A stretch of DNA of 64,000 bases. Origin: an uncultured Maricaulis sp. Lineage in GTDB: Bacteria > Pseudomonadota > Alphaproteobacteria > Caulobacterales > Maricaulaceae. Location of the stretch: NCBI RefSeq assembly GCF_947259345.1, contig NZ_CAMYLS010000020.1, positions 124,001 through 188,000 of the forward strand, in the 5' to 3' direction. The notes beneath the pieces were generated by a model, which was not told the DNA's origin, did not search any database, and saw only the letters and a program-made list of their open reading frames with translations. Shown piece after piece: positions 8,375 to 17,048 of the stretch (positions are counted from its first letter, which is position 1; every line of letters begins with the position of its first letter). A program made the position numbers and the translations under genes.

Positions 8375-9010
8375 TTAGGCTTCGGTTTCTTCGCTTTCCT
8401 CTTCGCCGGTCGCGGCCTCTTCTTCGCCTTCGCGTTGGGCAGCCAGTTCCTGGCCTTCCTCGCTGGCTTCGAAGAGTTCGGCCGCCTGGGCTTCGGCGAT
8501 GGCGCGATCTTCATCGGCCTGGGCCGCGATCACGTCTTCACCGGCCGCCTGGCGTTCGGCTTCGTCCTGCGAGCGGGCGATGTTGATCGTCACGGTCACG
8601 GAGACGTCAGCGTGCAGCTTGATTTTCAGCTCGTGCAGACCAAGCGTTTTGATCGGCGCGTTCAGAGCAACCTGCGAGCGGACAACCTTGGTGCCGCTTT
8701 CCGAAACGGTCTCGGCGATGTCACGCGAGGTGACAGAACCGTAGAGCTGACCACTTTCGCCGGCCTGACGGATCATGATGAAGCTTTCGCCATCGATCGT
8801 CTTGCCGGATTCGGCGGCTTCCGCTGCCCGTTCGGCATTGCGCTTTTCGAGGAGCTCGCGCTCGACTTCAAAGCGGGCCATATTGGCTTCGGTTGCGCGC
8901 AGCGCCTTGCCTTGCGGCAGGAGGAAGTTGCGGGCGAAGCCGGGGCGGACCGTCACGACGTCACCGATGACGCCGAGATTTTCCACGCGTTCAAGAAGAA
9001 CCAGTTTCAT
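8375..9010 (-). CDS. rplI: 50S ribosomal protein L9 with long acidic tail
   Basis: 211 residues. The first 150 residues are a normal L9: N-terminal MKLVLLERVENLGVIGDVV, the FLLPQGKAL segment, then the long connecting helix and the C-terminal domain. After about residue 150 comes a tail of some 60 residues rich in Glu, Ala and Gln (for example EEGQELAAQ and a final EEESEETEA) that Escherichia coli L9 lacks; related alphaproteobacteria have shorter versions. L9 binds 23S rRNA at the base of the L1 stalk and affects reading-frame maintenance. It is the last gene of the rpsF-rpsR-rplI operon, 13 bp after rpsR. Confidence 0.97.
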   Translation of the reverse strand: MKLVLLERVENLGVIGDVVTVRPGFARNFLLPQGKALRATEANMARFEVERELLEKRNAERAAEAAESGKTIDGESFIMIRQAGESGQLYGSVTSRDIAETVSESGTKVVRSQVALNAPIKTLGLHELKIKLHADVSVTVTINIARSQDEAERQAAGEDVIAAQADEDRAIAEAQAAELFEASEEGQELAAQREGEEEAATGEEESEETEA

Positions 9011-9023
9011 TGTTCAGTCCTCC

Positions 9024-9278
9024 TCAATCGACCACATAGGGGAGCAGGGCCAGCTGGCGGGCGCGCTTGATCGCACGGGCCAGTTCACGCTGCTTCTTGG
9101 CCGACACCGCGGTGATGCGGGACGGGACGATCTTGCCACGCTCGGACATGTAGCGAAGCAGGAGCTTGGGGTCCTTGAAATCGATCGCCGGTGCATTCTC
9201 ACCGGAGAAAGGGCAGACCTTGCGGCGACGCATGAACGGACGGCGCGCCGGCAGATTCGAGATATTGCCTGAAGACAT
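9024..9278 (-). CDS. rpsR: 30S ribosomal protein S18
   Basis: 84 residues of standard S18. The motif [11 protein letters not shown] is followed by the YKDxxLL-like [19 protein letters not shown] and ends in the basic helix [15 protein letters not shown]18 sits on the platform of the small subunit, where it forms a heterodimer with S6, whose gene is immediately upstream (11-bp gap). The ATG at 9278 gives the expected N-terminus. Confidence 0.98.
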   Translation of the reverse strand: MSSGNISNLPARRPFMRRRKVCPFSGENAPAIDFKDPKLLLRYMSERGKIVPSRITAVSAKKQRELARAIKRARQLALLPYVVD

Positions 9279-9289
9279 CGTTCGTTCTC

Positions 9290-9643
9290 CTAGTTCCGCT
9301 CGCGACGACCGCGGCGATCATCCTTTTTTGTGAGGATGGCCGACGGCTCTTCGGTGTGGGCTTCAACGCGCAGGGTCATGTAGCGGATGACGTCTTCCGA
9401 CAGACGCTGCAGGCGCTCCAGCTCGTCGATCACGTCAGCCGGGGCGTCGATGTCGATGAGGCCGTAATGGCCCTTGCGGGATTTGTTGATGCGGTAAGCA
9501 AGATTGCGCAGACCCCAGTATTCGGTCTTGCCGGCCTTGCCGCCCTTTTCTTCGATAAGGGCTTTGGTCTCTTCAAGAAGAGATTCCATCTGCGCCGGCG
9601 AAACGTCCGGGCGCACGATGAAGATGTGCTCGTAAAGTGCCAT
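9290..9643 (-). CDS. rpsF: 30S ribosomal protein S6
   Basis: 117 residues beginning [15 protein letters not shown]. It binds the central domain of 16S rRNA with S18. The reading frame is open further upstream to an ATG at 9733, but the start at 9643 is chosen because it gives the family N-terminus and is preceded by a strong GAAGGGAG ribosome-binding site. It is the first gene of the rpsF-rpsR-rplI operon. Its promoter should lie in the 242-bp divergent region shared with fabD. A short charged tail, [12 protein letters not shown], ends the protein. Confidence 0.97.
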   Translation of the reverse strand: MALYEHIFIVRPDVSPAQMESLLEETKALIEEKGGKAGKTEYWGLRNLAYRINKSRKGHYGLIDIDAPADVIDELERLQRLSEDVIRYMTLRVEAHTEEPSAILTKKDDRRGRRERN

Positions 9644-9885
9644 GATGGCTCCCTTCGATAGCGGTTGCGGCGCAGACCATGCCGAAGGGTCGGGCAGGTC
9701 TGCGGCGGCTCTCCAATTCGGATGAAACACCATGCTTCAACGCCATGAACGGGAGACCGCAACCAAGCGAAGCGCGGGCCATAGCCCATACCGCCTGCAT
9801 GTGCAAGCCGCATGAGCCCTTGCGCCCGGCCCGTGACAGGCGCTAGTCAGCCCCCAACACAAATCTTCATGGGGGAGGGAACGCC

Positions 9886-10839
9886 ATGAAATTCGCTTTT
9901 GTCTTTCCCGGACAGGGCAGTCAGGCCGTCGGCATGGCGCAGGAACTGGCCGGACAGTTTGCCTCGGCCCGGGCTGTGCTTGACGAGGTCGATGCCGCGC
10001 TGGACCAGAAACTCGGCGCGCTGATGGCCGAAGGGCCGATCGAGACCCTCACCCTGACCGAGAATGCCCAGCCGGCGCTGATGGCCTCGAGCCTTGCCGT
10101 GATGGCGGTGCTGGAGCGTGAGTTTGACGTAAAGGTCAATACCGCCGACTTCGTGGCCGGTCACAGTCTTGGCGAGTATTCAGCCTTGGCGGCGGCGGGC
10201 GCCCTGTCCATCTCGGATGCGGCCAAATTGCTCAAACTGCGTGGTCTGGCCATGCAGAAGGCCGTGCCGGTCGGCGAGGGTACGATGGCGGCGCTTCTGG
10301 GCGCGGACGAAGAGCTTGCTGCTGCTGCCGTCTCGGCGGGTGAAGCTGCCGGCGTGTGCGCGATTGCCAATGACAATGCACCCGGCCAGATCGTGATCTC
10401 CGGTTCCACGGCTGCCATCGATGCGGCGATCGCCAAGGCCGGCGAGTTGGGCCTGAAGAAGGCAATGAAGCTGCCCGTATCCGCGCCCTTCCATTGCCCG
10501 ATGATGCAGGCCGCCGCAGACGCCATGGCTGAAGCGCTCGCTGCTGCGACCATCAATGCGCCTTCGGTGCCGGTTGTCGCCAATGTCACCGCGCGGCCGA
10601 CCGATGATGTCGAGACGATCCGCAAGCAATTGGTCGAGCAGGTCACCGGCCGTGTCCGCTGGCGTGAAAGCGTTTTGTGGATGGTCGAGGAAGCCGGCAT
10701 TACGACGCTCGCGGAAGCGGGCTCCGGCAAGGTGCTCTCGACCATGCTCAAGCGCACGACCAAGGAGGCGACCGGCGTCCCGCTCAACACGGCGGCGGAT
10801 CTGGAAGCCTTCGCGGCCAGCCTCAAGGCGGAGGTCTGA
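9886..10839 (+). CDS. fabD: Malonyl-CoA:ACP transacylase FabD
   Basis: 317 residues. It loads malonyl groups from CoA onto acyl carrier protein for fatty acid elongation. The GQGSQ motif is at 9-13, the nucleophile Ser94 in GHSLGEYSA, and the catalytic His falls in SAPFHCPMM near residue 204. The ATG at 9886 follows a GGGGGAGGGA ribosome-binding site. It is the first gene of a fab cluster on this strand and is divergent from rpsF. Confidence 0.97.
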   Translation: MKFAFVFPGQGSQAVGMAQELAGQFASARAVLDEVDAALDQKLGALMAEGPIETLTLTENAQPALMASSLAVMAVLEREFDVKVNTADFVAGHSLGEYSALAAAGALSISDAAKLLKLRGLAMQKAVPVGEGTMAALLGADEELAAAAVSAGEAAGVCAIANDNAPGQIVISGSTAAIDAAIAKAGELGLKKAMKLPVSAPFHCPMMQAAADAMAEALAAATINAPSVPVVANVTARPTDDVETIRKQLVEQVTGRVRWRESVLWMVEEAGITTLAEAGSGKVLSTMLKRTTKEATGVPLNTAADLEAFAASLKAEV

Positions 10840-10842
10840 GGC

Positions 10843-11127
10843 TTGAGCGAAGGTGAGCCCAGGGCCTATTCCAGGGGCGCGATCCTGGATCGCTTGCGCC
10901 AGGCGCGAAAGTCGCGCGAAGGCGAGATCGTGTGGTTGGGCTGGGGGCTTGATGCCGCTGCGATCTTTGTCCTGATCGCCTTTGGCTGGACTTTGGGCTC
11001 AATTCTCGTCTTCGTGGGCGCGCGCGTCGCGGTCCGGGTGCCGACGCTGATCGGCTGGGGTTATCTGGCCGCGCTTGTGGGTTTCATCGTCGTGCCAATG
11101 CTGTTTCTGTTCTTTAATACGCCCTGA
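10843..11127 (+). CDS. Small two-helix membrane protein between fabD and fabG
   Basis: 94 residues if the TTG at 10843 is the start; it follows a GGAGG-containing site that overlaps the end of fabD. The first 30 residues are charged (Arg/Glu rich). Then come two long hydrophobic helices (about 33-56 and 65-90) joined by a short Arg-Val-Pro linker, and the protein ends soon after the second. No known domain is recognised. It lies tightly between fabD (stop at 10839) and fabG (ATG at 11143) and must be part of the same transcript. That suggests an envelope or lipid-related role, but this rests on position alone. Confidence 0.72.
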   Translation: MSEGEPRAYSRGAILDRLRQARKSREGEIVWLGWGLDAAAIFVLIAFGWTLGSILVFVGARVAVRVPTLIGWGYLAALVGFIVVPMLFLFFNTP

Positions 11128-11142
11128 GTGGAGGGAAATCGA

Positions 11143-11880
11143 ATGTTCGATCTGACTGGCAAGAATGCCCTCGTGACCGGTGCCACCGGCGGGCTGGGCA
11201 ATGCGATTGCGCGCAAGCTGCACGCCCAGGGCGCCACTGTGGCGCTGTCCGGCACCCGCGAAAACGTGCTGCAGGACCTGGCCGATGATCTGGGCGAACG
11301 CGTCCATGTGCTGCCGTGCAACCTGTCGGATGGCGCCGCCGTGGACGCGCTGCCGAAACAGGCGGCCGAAGCGATGGGCTCGATGGATATCCTGGTCGCC
11401 AATGCCGGCATCACCAAGGACCAGCTCCTCATGCGCATGAAGGATGAGGACTGGGACACGGTCATCAAGGTCAATCTGGAAAGTTATTTCCGTCTGACCC
11501 GTGCGGCCCTGCGCGGCATGATGAAGGCGCGGTGGGGCCGGATTGTCGGCATCACCTCCGTGGTCGGCGTTACCGGTAATCCGGGCCAGGCCAATTATTG
11601 CGCCTCCAAGGCGGGCATGATCGGCTTCTCCAAGTCGCTGGCCCAGGAAGTCGCCGCCCGCGGCGTCACCGTGAATTGCGTCGCACCCGGTTTCATCGCC
11701 TCGCCGATGACCGATGTGCTCAATGAGGATCAACGCGCGACCATCCTGGCCAAGATTCCGGCTGGTGATCTGGGCTCGGGCGATGATATTGCCAATGCTG
11801 TTGTTTATCTTGCCAGTGCAGAGGCCGGTTACGTCACCGGTCAGACGCTGCACGTGAATGGTGGCATGGCGATGATTTAA
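11143..11880 (+). CDS. fabG: 3-oxoacyl-ACP reductase FabG
   Basis: 245 residues. It reduces 3-oxoacyl-ACP with NADPH in fatty acid elongation. The SDR features are complete: TGATGGLG at 12-19, NAGI at 87-90, Ser139, and Tyr152/Lys156 in YCASK. The end GYVTGQTLHVNGGMAM is characteristic of FabG. A GTG at 11128 is also in frame, but the ATG at 11143 has a good GGAGGG site upstream and gives the usual N-terminus. Neighbours fabD, acpP and fabF confirm the pathway. Confidence 0.96.
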   Translation: MFDLTGKNALVTGATGGLGNAIARKLHAQGATVALSGTRENVLQDLADDLGERVHVLPCNLSDGAAVDALPKQAAEAMGSMDILVANAGITKDQLLMRMKDEDWDTVIKVNLESYFRLTRAALRGMMKARWGRIVGITSVVGVTGNPGQANYCASKAGMIGFSKSLAQEVAARGVTVNCVAPGFIASPMTDVLNEDQRATILAKIPAGDLGSGDDIANAVVYLASAEAGYVTGQTLHVNGGMAMI

Positions 11881-12039
11881 CTGCCGAACTTGAACCTGCG
11901 GGTATGGTTTCCCATTCTGGTCTTGCCAGGGGAAACATGCTAACTGCCCGCGCATCCCGGGAATGGCCCACTGTTTCGCCGCTTCCCGTCCTGTCCTGCA
12001 CCGCTATTATGGCGCGGTGAATCACTATGAGGGTCTGAA

Positions 12040-12276
12040 ATGTCTGACGTTCTCGAGCGCGTTACCAAAATTGTCATTGAGCATCTTGATGTCGAGGCCG
12101 AAAAGGTCACCGACAAAGCCAGCTTCATCGACGATCTGGGCGCCGACTCCCTGGATAATGTCGAACTCGTTATGGCGTTCGAAGAAGAATTCGACATCGA
12201 AATTCCGGATGACGCTGCCGAGCACATCCAGACGGTCGGTGATGCCGTGAAATTCATCTCCGAGAAGGTGGGCTAA
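12040..12276 (+). CDS. acpP: Acyl carrier protein
   Basis: 78 acidic residues. Ser37 in [11 protein letters not shown] is the site to which 4'-phosphopantetheine is attached; the protein then carries growing acyl chains. The flanking sequence ([12 protein letters not shown]) is the family signature and the length is standard. The 159-bp gap from fabG, with a TATTAT at 12005-12010, may hold a separate promoter, as expected for a highly expressed protein. fabF follows 9 bp after the stop codon. Confidence 0.98.
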   Translation: MSDVLERVTKIVIEHLDVEAEKVTDKASFIDDLGADSLDNVELVMAFEEEFDIEIPDDAAEHIQTVGDAVKFISEKVG

Positions 12277-12285
12277 CACCCCCTC

Positions 12286-13569
12286 ATGCGCCGCGTCGTC
12301 GTCACCGGTATCGGGCTCGTCACGCCGCTGGGCTGCGGGCGGGAAGTCGTTTGGGAACGTCTTCTCGCCGGTCAGTCCGGTCTGGGCTCCATCGAGCATT
12401 TCGAGACGGAGGATCTGGCTTGCCGTGTGGCAGGGCTGGTCCCGCGCAAGGACGGACGTGGCGGCGGACGCGCTGGCGAGGCCGGGGTCTTTGACCCCGA
12501 CACCGTCATGAGCCCGCGCGATCAGCGCCGGGTGGATGATTTCATCCTCTACGGAATCGCGGCGGCCGATGAGGCCATCGCCGATTCAGGCTGGGTCCCG
12601 CAGTCCGAAGAGGACAAATACCGGGCCGGCGTCATGATCGGGTCGGGCATTGGTGGCCTGGAGACCACTTATGACGCCTCGATCCTGCTTCACGAGAAGG
12701 GGCCGCGCCGCCTCTCTCCCTTTGTCATTCCAGGCATGCTGATCAATCTCGCCTCTGGCCAGGTTTCGATCAAGCATGGTCTGAAAGGCCCCAATCACGC
12801 CGTCGTCACGGCTTGTTCCACCGGTGCCCACGCCATCGGCGACGCGGCCCGCCTGGTCTCGCGTGGCGATGCCGATCTGATGGTGGCCGGCGGCGCCGAA
12901 GCCACGGTCTGCCGTCTCGGCGTGGCGTCCTTCATCGCCTGCAAGGCGTTGTCCACAGGTTTCAACGACACGCCCGAGCGGGCCTCGCGCCCTTATGACA
13001 AGGACCGCGACGGTTTTGTCATGGGCGAGGGGGCCGGCGTCGTCGTGCTGGAAGAATACGAGCATGCCAAGGCGCGTGGCGCGACCATCTATGCCGAGGT
13101 GAAGGGCTATGGCCTGTCCGGCGATGCCTATCACATTACCGCCCCGGCCGAGGATGGTGACGGCGGTTTCCGCTCCATGTCGGCTGCGCTTCGTGATGCC
13201 GGCCTGACGCCCGCGGATATCGACTACGTCAATGCGCACGGGACCTCGACCCCCAAGGGTGACGAGATCGAGCTGCGCGCGGTCGAGCGCCTGTTTGGGG
13301 AGGCGGCGGGGCATGCGGTCATGTCGTCGACCAAATCCGCGATTGGCCACCTTCTGGGAGCAGCTGGAGCTGTCGAGGCAATCTTCTCCATCCTGGCCAT
13401 CCGGGACGGCCAGTGTCCGCCGACGCTCAATCTCGACAATCCGTCGGTCGAGACTGCGCTCAACCTGGCGCCGCTCAAGGCGGTGACGCGGCCGGTAAAG
13501 GCGGCGCTGTCAAACTCATTCGGATTCGGCGGCACCAATGCGTCCGTGGTATTTGTCGCGGCTGAGTAA
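12286..13569 (+). CDS. fabF: 3-oxoacyl-ACP synthase II (FabF)
   Basis: 427 residues of thiolase-fold condensing enzyme that extends acyl-ACP with malonyl-ACP. The catalytic triad is visible: Cys177 in VVTACSTGAHAIG, His318 in NAHGTSTPKGD and His355 in SAIGHLLGAAGA. The C-terminal SNSFGFGGTNAS loop is also present. A short Gly/Arg-rich insertion, KDGRGGGRAGEAG (55-67), is slightly unusual. It follows acpP closely, and mltG follows after 21 bp. Confidence 0.97.
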   Translation: MRRVVVTGIGLVTPLGCGREVVWERLLAGQSGLGSIEHFETEDLACRVAGLVPRKDGRGGGRAGEAGVFDPDTVMSPRDQRRVDDFILYGIAAADEAIADSGWVPQSEEDKYRAGVMIGSGIGGLETTYDASILLHEKGPRRLSPFVIPGMLINLASGQVSIKHGLKGPNHAVVTACSTGAHAIGDAARLVSRGDADLMVAGGAEATVCRLGVASFIACKALSTGFNDTPERASRPYDKDRDGFVMGEGAGVVVLEEYEHAKARGATIYAEVKGYGLSGDAYHITAPAEDGDGGFRSMSAALRDAGLTPADIDYVNAHGTSTPKGDEIELRAVERLFGEAAGHAVMSSTKSAIGHLLGAAGAVEAIFSILAIRDGQCPPTLNLDNPSVETALNLAPLKAVTRPVKAALSNSFGFGGTNASVVFVAAE

Positions 13570-13590
13570 CGCGTTTTCGGGGATTTCATC

Positions 13591-14637
13591 ATGAGCGACG
13601 CGCCTGCGCCCAAGGCCAAGGCCAAATCCGGCCTGCTCCGCATTCTTCTCTGGCTGGTCGTCGTGCTCTTGGTGCTCGCTCTCGCGGCGGCCGGAACCGT
13701 CTATGGCGGCTATAAATGGGTTCAGGCCGAGTTTGCTGCACCCGGTCCGGCCGCCGAGGAAACCGTTATCCTCCTGCCGCGCGGTGCCGGACTGATCTCG
13801 ATTGCCAATCAGCTAGAGTCCGAAGGCCTGATCTCGGACCGCCGCATCTTTCGCGCGATGGTCACGTTGGATGGCGGTGAGGGCGTTTTGCGCGCGGGTG
13901 AATATCGCATTCCGGCGGGCGCTTCCATGGCGCAGATTTATGAGCAATTGCGGGTCGGCCAGACGGTGCAATACCCGGTCACCTTCGCCGAGGGCCTGAC
14001 CAGTGCCATGATCGTCGACACGCTGAACGCGGTTGAGGTTCTGACGGGTGAGATTGCCGCCATCCCGGCGGAGGGCACCCTGCTCCCGGAAACCTATCTC
14101 GTTACCCGCGGGACGTCCCGCCAGGATGTTCTCGATCGCATGGCGGCCGCCCAAGACGCCCTGCTTGATGAGCTTTGGCAATCGCGTGCGGAAGACCTGC
14201 CAATCGAGACGCGTGAGGAGGCGATCATCCTCGCCTCGGTGGTCGAGAAGGAAACGGGCGTCGGTGCCGAACGCCCCGAGGTCGCCGCCGTCTTCGTCAA
14301 TCGTCTGCGCCGCGGCATGCGTCTGGAGAGCGACCCGACCATTATCTACGGGATTTCGCAGGGGGAACCGCTCGGACGCGGTCTGCGGCGCTCGGAAATC
14401 GACAATGCCGAGAACGCCTGGAACACTTATCAGATCCCGCGTCTGCCACCGACGCCGATCGCCAATCCCGGCTCGGAATCAATCGCGGCGGTGCTGAATC
14501 CGGCCGAGAGTAGCGCGCTCTTCTTTGTCGCCGACGGGACAGGCGGGCATGCCTTTGCCGATACTTATGCCGAGCACCTGCGCAATGTCGCGAACTGGCG
14601 CCGTATCGAGCGTCAGCGGCGCAATGGGGGCAATTGA
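13591..14637 (+). CDS. mltG: Endolytic transglycosylase MltG
   Basis: 348 residues. A cytoplasmic N-terminus with Ala/Lys repeats is followed by one membrane helix (about 17-36), a LysM-like region and the YceG catalytic domain. The catalytic glutamate is Glu219 in ASVVEKETG, and the conserved LRRGMRLESDPTIIYG follows. The enzyme cuts nascent glycan strands and helps set their length. It lies between fabF and yicC, the order known from many Proteobacteria (acpP-fabF-mltG). Confidence 0.94.
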   Translation: MSDAPAPKAKAKSGLLRILLWLVVVLLVLALAAAGTVYGGYKWVQAEFAAPGPAAEETVILLPRGAGLISIANQLESEGLISDRRIFRAMVTLDGGEGVLRAGEYRIPAGASMAQIYEQLRVGQTVQYPVTFAEGLTSAMIVDTLNAVEVLTGEIAAIPAEGTLLPETYLVTRGTSRQDVLDRMAAAQDALLDELWQSRAEDLPIETREEAIILASVVEKETGVGAERPEVAAVFVNRLRRGMRLESDPTIIYGISQGEPLGRGLRRSEIDNAENAWNTYQIPRLPPTPIANPGSESIAAVLNPAESSALFFVADGTGGHAFADTYAEHLRNVANWRRIERQRRNGGN

Positions 14638-14638
14638 G

Positions 14639-15520
14639 ATGGGCGTCCTGTCGGGCATGACCGGGTTTGCGCGGACGGACGGCCAGGTGCCGGGCTGGCG
14701 CTGGACCTGGGAAGCTCGCAGCGTCAATGGCAAGGGGCTGGAAGCACGTTTCCGCTTGCCGACCGGCTTCGAGCGGCTGGAAGTGAAGGCCCGGGAGCAG
14801 GCCAAGGCCCGTTTCACCCGCGGCAATGTCAATGCCACGCTCAATCTGCGTCGCGAAACCGAGGCGAGTGGCGCGCGGATCGATATGGCGCGCCTGCGCA
14901 GCCTGCTCGATCAGGCCGCTCCGCTTCTGGAAAGCGGTGAGGTGACGCGGCCGTCTCTCGACGGCCTGCTTGCCCTGCCGGGCATGATCGATAGTGAGCA
15001 GGCTGATGATGCCGATGACAGCAAGGCCCTCGACGCGGCTTTGCTGGATAGTCTGGGCTCGGCGCTTGATGCGCTGGTGGCAGCGCGGCGCGAGGAGGGC
15101 AAGTCCCTTGCCGCAGTCCTGTCCGGTCATATGGACGACATCGCGCGCCTGACTTTCGACGCGACCAGCCATGCTGCCACCCGAACCGACGCCATTCGCG
15201 ACCGCGTGGCCGCCAAGTTCGCTGAGCTTCTCCCCGAGGGGCTGGAGGCTGACCGCCTCGCCACCGAGGCGGCCGCACTGGCGGTGAAGCTGGACGTGCG
15301 CGAGGAGCTCGACCGCCTGGACGCCCATATCATTGCGGCGCGGGAGCTGCTTGCCCAGGGCTCGCCCGTTGGCCGCAAGCTCGACTTCCTGTCACAGGAG
15401 TTTAATCGCGAGGCGAACACTCTATGCTCGAAGTCCGCCGATTCTTCGCTGACCGCGATCGGGCTTTCGCTCAAGAACACGGTCGACCAGTTCAGGGAGC
15501 AAATACAGAATGTCGAGTGA
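14639..15520 (+). CDS. yicC: YicC/YloC family endoribonuclease
   Basis: 293 residues beginning MGVLSGMTGFAR, the conserved N-terminal SMTGFAR-type signature. It ends with the C-terminal family pattern (GRKLDFLSQEFNREANTLCSK and KNTVDQFREQIQNVE). Members are endoribonucleases that act on structured or small RNAs. The ATG at 14639 is one base after the mltG stop. Another in-frame ATG at 14624 would overlap mltG, and the choice between the two is not certain. The end overlaps the gmk start by 11 bp; yicC next to gmk is a common arrangement. Confidence 0.93.
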   Translation: MGVLSGMTGFARTDGQVPGWRWTWEARSVNGKGLEARFRLPTGFERLEVKAREQAKARFTRGNVNATLNLRRETEASGARIDMARLRSLLDQAAPLLESGEVTRPSLDGLLALPGMIDSEQADDADDSKALDAALLDSLGSALDALVAARREEGKSLAAVLSGHMDDIARLTFDATSHAATRTDAIRDRVAAKFAELLPEGLEADRLATEAAALAVKLDVREELDRLDAHIIAARELLAQGSPVGRKLDFLSQEFNREANTLCSKSADSSLTAIGLSLKNTVDQFREQIQNVE

Positions 15521-16166
15521 CGGCTATAACGCGCCTATCTTTCGTGGCCGTCGCCGCGGTGTTCTGCTCGCCCTGTCGAGCCCGTCCGGGGCCGGCAAAA
15601 CGACGCTCTCCAAGCGCCTGCTGAGCCAGAATCCCGACGTCGTCCTGTCCGTATCCGCGACCACGCGCAAGCCGCGTCCGGGCGAGGTTGATGGTCAGGA
15701 CTACCACTTCATCTCGGTTGACGAGTTCAAGGCCAAGATCGAGGATGATGAATTCTTCGAATGGGCCGAGGTCTTCGGGCGCTATTATGGCACGCCGAAA
15801 TCACCCGTCATGGAGGCGGTCGAGGATGGCCGTGACGTGGTTTTCGATATCGACTGGCAGGGTGCCCAGGCGCTGGCGGCGGCCGCGCCGGAGGATGCCG
15901 TGCGCGTCTTCATCCTGCCGCCGTCATTGGCTTTGCTGGAAGACCGTTTGCGCAAGCGCGGGCAGGACAGCCCGGATATCATCAAGGACCGCATGGCGCG
16001 GGCCAAGGACGAGATTTCACATTGGCATGAATACGACTATGTCATCGTCAATGATGATTTCGCGCGGGCGCTGGAGAAGCTAAACGAAATTCTCCACGCT
16101 GAACGCCTCAAGCGCCAGCGCCATCCCTGGCTGGAAGAATTCGTCGACGCCATCATGGACCAATAG
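15510..16166 (+). CDS. gmk: Guanylate kinase
   Basis: 218 residues. It phosphorylates GMP to GDP with ATP. The P-loop SSPSGAGKTT is at 23-32, followed by the GMP-binding TTRKPRPGEVDGQDYHF segment and VFDIDWQGAQAL. Its ATG lies within the last codons of yicC. It ends 12 bp before the convergent rsmA gene, so this is the 3' end of the fab/mltG strand run. Confidence 0.96.
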   Translation: MSSDGYNAPIFRGRRRGVLLALSSPSGAGKTTLSKRLLSQNPDVVLSVSATTRKPRPGEVDGQDYHFISVDEFKAKIEDDEFFEWAEVFGRYYGTPKSPVMEAVEDGRDVVFDIDWQGAQALAAAAPEDAVRVFILPPSLALLEDRLRKRGQDSPDIIKDRMARAKDEISHWHEYDYVIVNDDFARALEKLNEILHAERLKRQRHPWLEEFVDAIMDQ

Positions 16167-16178
16167 GTCCGGCGCGCC

Positions 16179-17048
16179 TCAGGCGCGGGCCGCTTGATAA
16201 GCGGTGCGCCAAGCAATCGCCAGCGTCTGAAATCCAGGAATATCAATAACTTCAGCGCGCGCGCCGGGGTCGATTCCGGCTGCTTCGAGCAGCGCATCGG
16301 CGCTGGTCGACGCCTGACCGGCCGCCTGGGCGAGGCTGCGGCGCAAGGTCTTGCGGCGCTGGCCGAAGGCCGAGGCGGTGATCCGTTCCAGCGCGATCAC
16401 ATCCTTGAACTGCTGCGTCTCCGGCAGCGGATCGAGCACTACGACTGCTGATTCGACCTTGGGCGGCGGGGTGAAGGCGCGGGCCGGTATTTTCAGGGCG
16501 AGGCGTGCCTGGCAGCGCGACTGGGCGATCACGGCTAGCCGGCCATAGGCCTTGTCGCCCGGCTGGGCGACAACGCGGTCGGCGACTTCGCGTTGGAACA
16601 TCAGCACGGCCCGTCGCCACCAGATCGGCTCGGCCTGCAGCCATTTGATAAGCAATTGGGTGCCGACATTATACGGCAGGTTGGACAGGATGACCTTGTC
16701 GCCCGGGCCGGTCAGAAGGTCGGTTTCATCAACCTCCAGCGCATCGGCCTGCTCGACTGTCAAACGTCCACCCGACGCGGCATTGATCTCGGCCAAGGCA
16801 TCGAGGAAGCGCGAATCCTTCTCCACGGCCAGCAGGGATCCGGCACCTTCCGCGAGAATGGCGCGGGTCAGCCCGCCCGGACCGGGGCCGACCTCGATTG
16901 CCTGGTCCCGGCTCATATCACCGGCGAGGCGGGCGATCTTGGCGGTCAGGTTGAGGTCGAGGAGGAAATGTTGCCCGAAGGCCTTCTTGGCGCCGAGATC
17001 ATGGCTGGTGATGACATCACGCAGCGGCGGCAGGTCGTCGAGGCTCAT
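16179..17048 (-). CDS. rsmA: 16S rRNA dimethyladenosine transferase RsmA (KsgA)
   Basis: 289 residues. It dimethylates A1518 and A1519 of 16S rRNA with S-adenosylmethionine. The motif KKAFGQHFLLD is followed by the SAM-binding VGPGPGGLT (53-61) and the catalytic NLPY at 123-126. The start at 17048 overlaps the pdxA stop (ATGA); a longer frame from 17072 would lie inside pdxA. The gene order surA-pdxA-rsmA is also that of Escherichia coli. Confidence 0.96.
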   Translation of the reverse strand: MSLDDLPPLRDVITSHDLGAKKAFGQHFLLDLNLTAKIARLAGDMSRDQAIEVGPGPGGLTRAILAEGAGSLLAVEKDSRFLDALAEINAASGGRLTVEQADALEVDETDLLTGPGDKVILSNLPYNVGTQLLIKWLQAEPIWWRRAVLMFQREVADRVVAQPGDKAYGRLAVIAQSRCQARLALKIPARAFTPPPKVESAVVVLDPLPETQQFKDVIALERITASAFGQRRKTLRRSLAQAAGQASTSADALLEAAGIDPGARAEVIDIPGFQTLAIAWRTAYQAARA

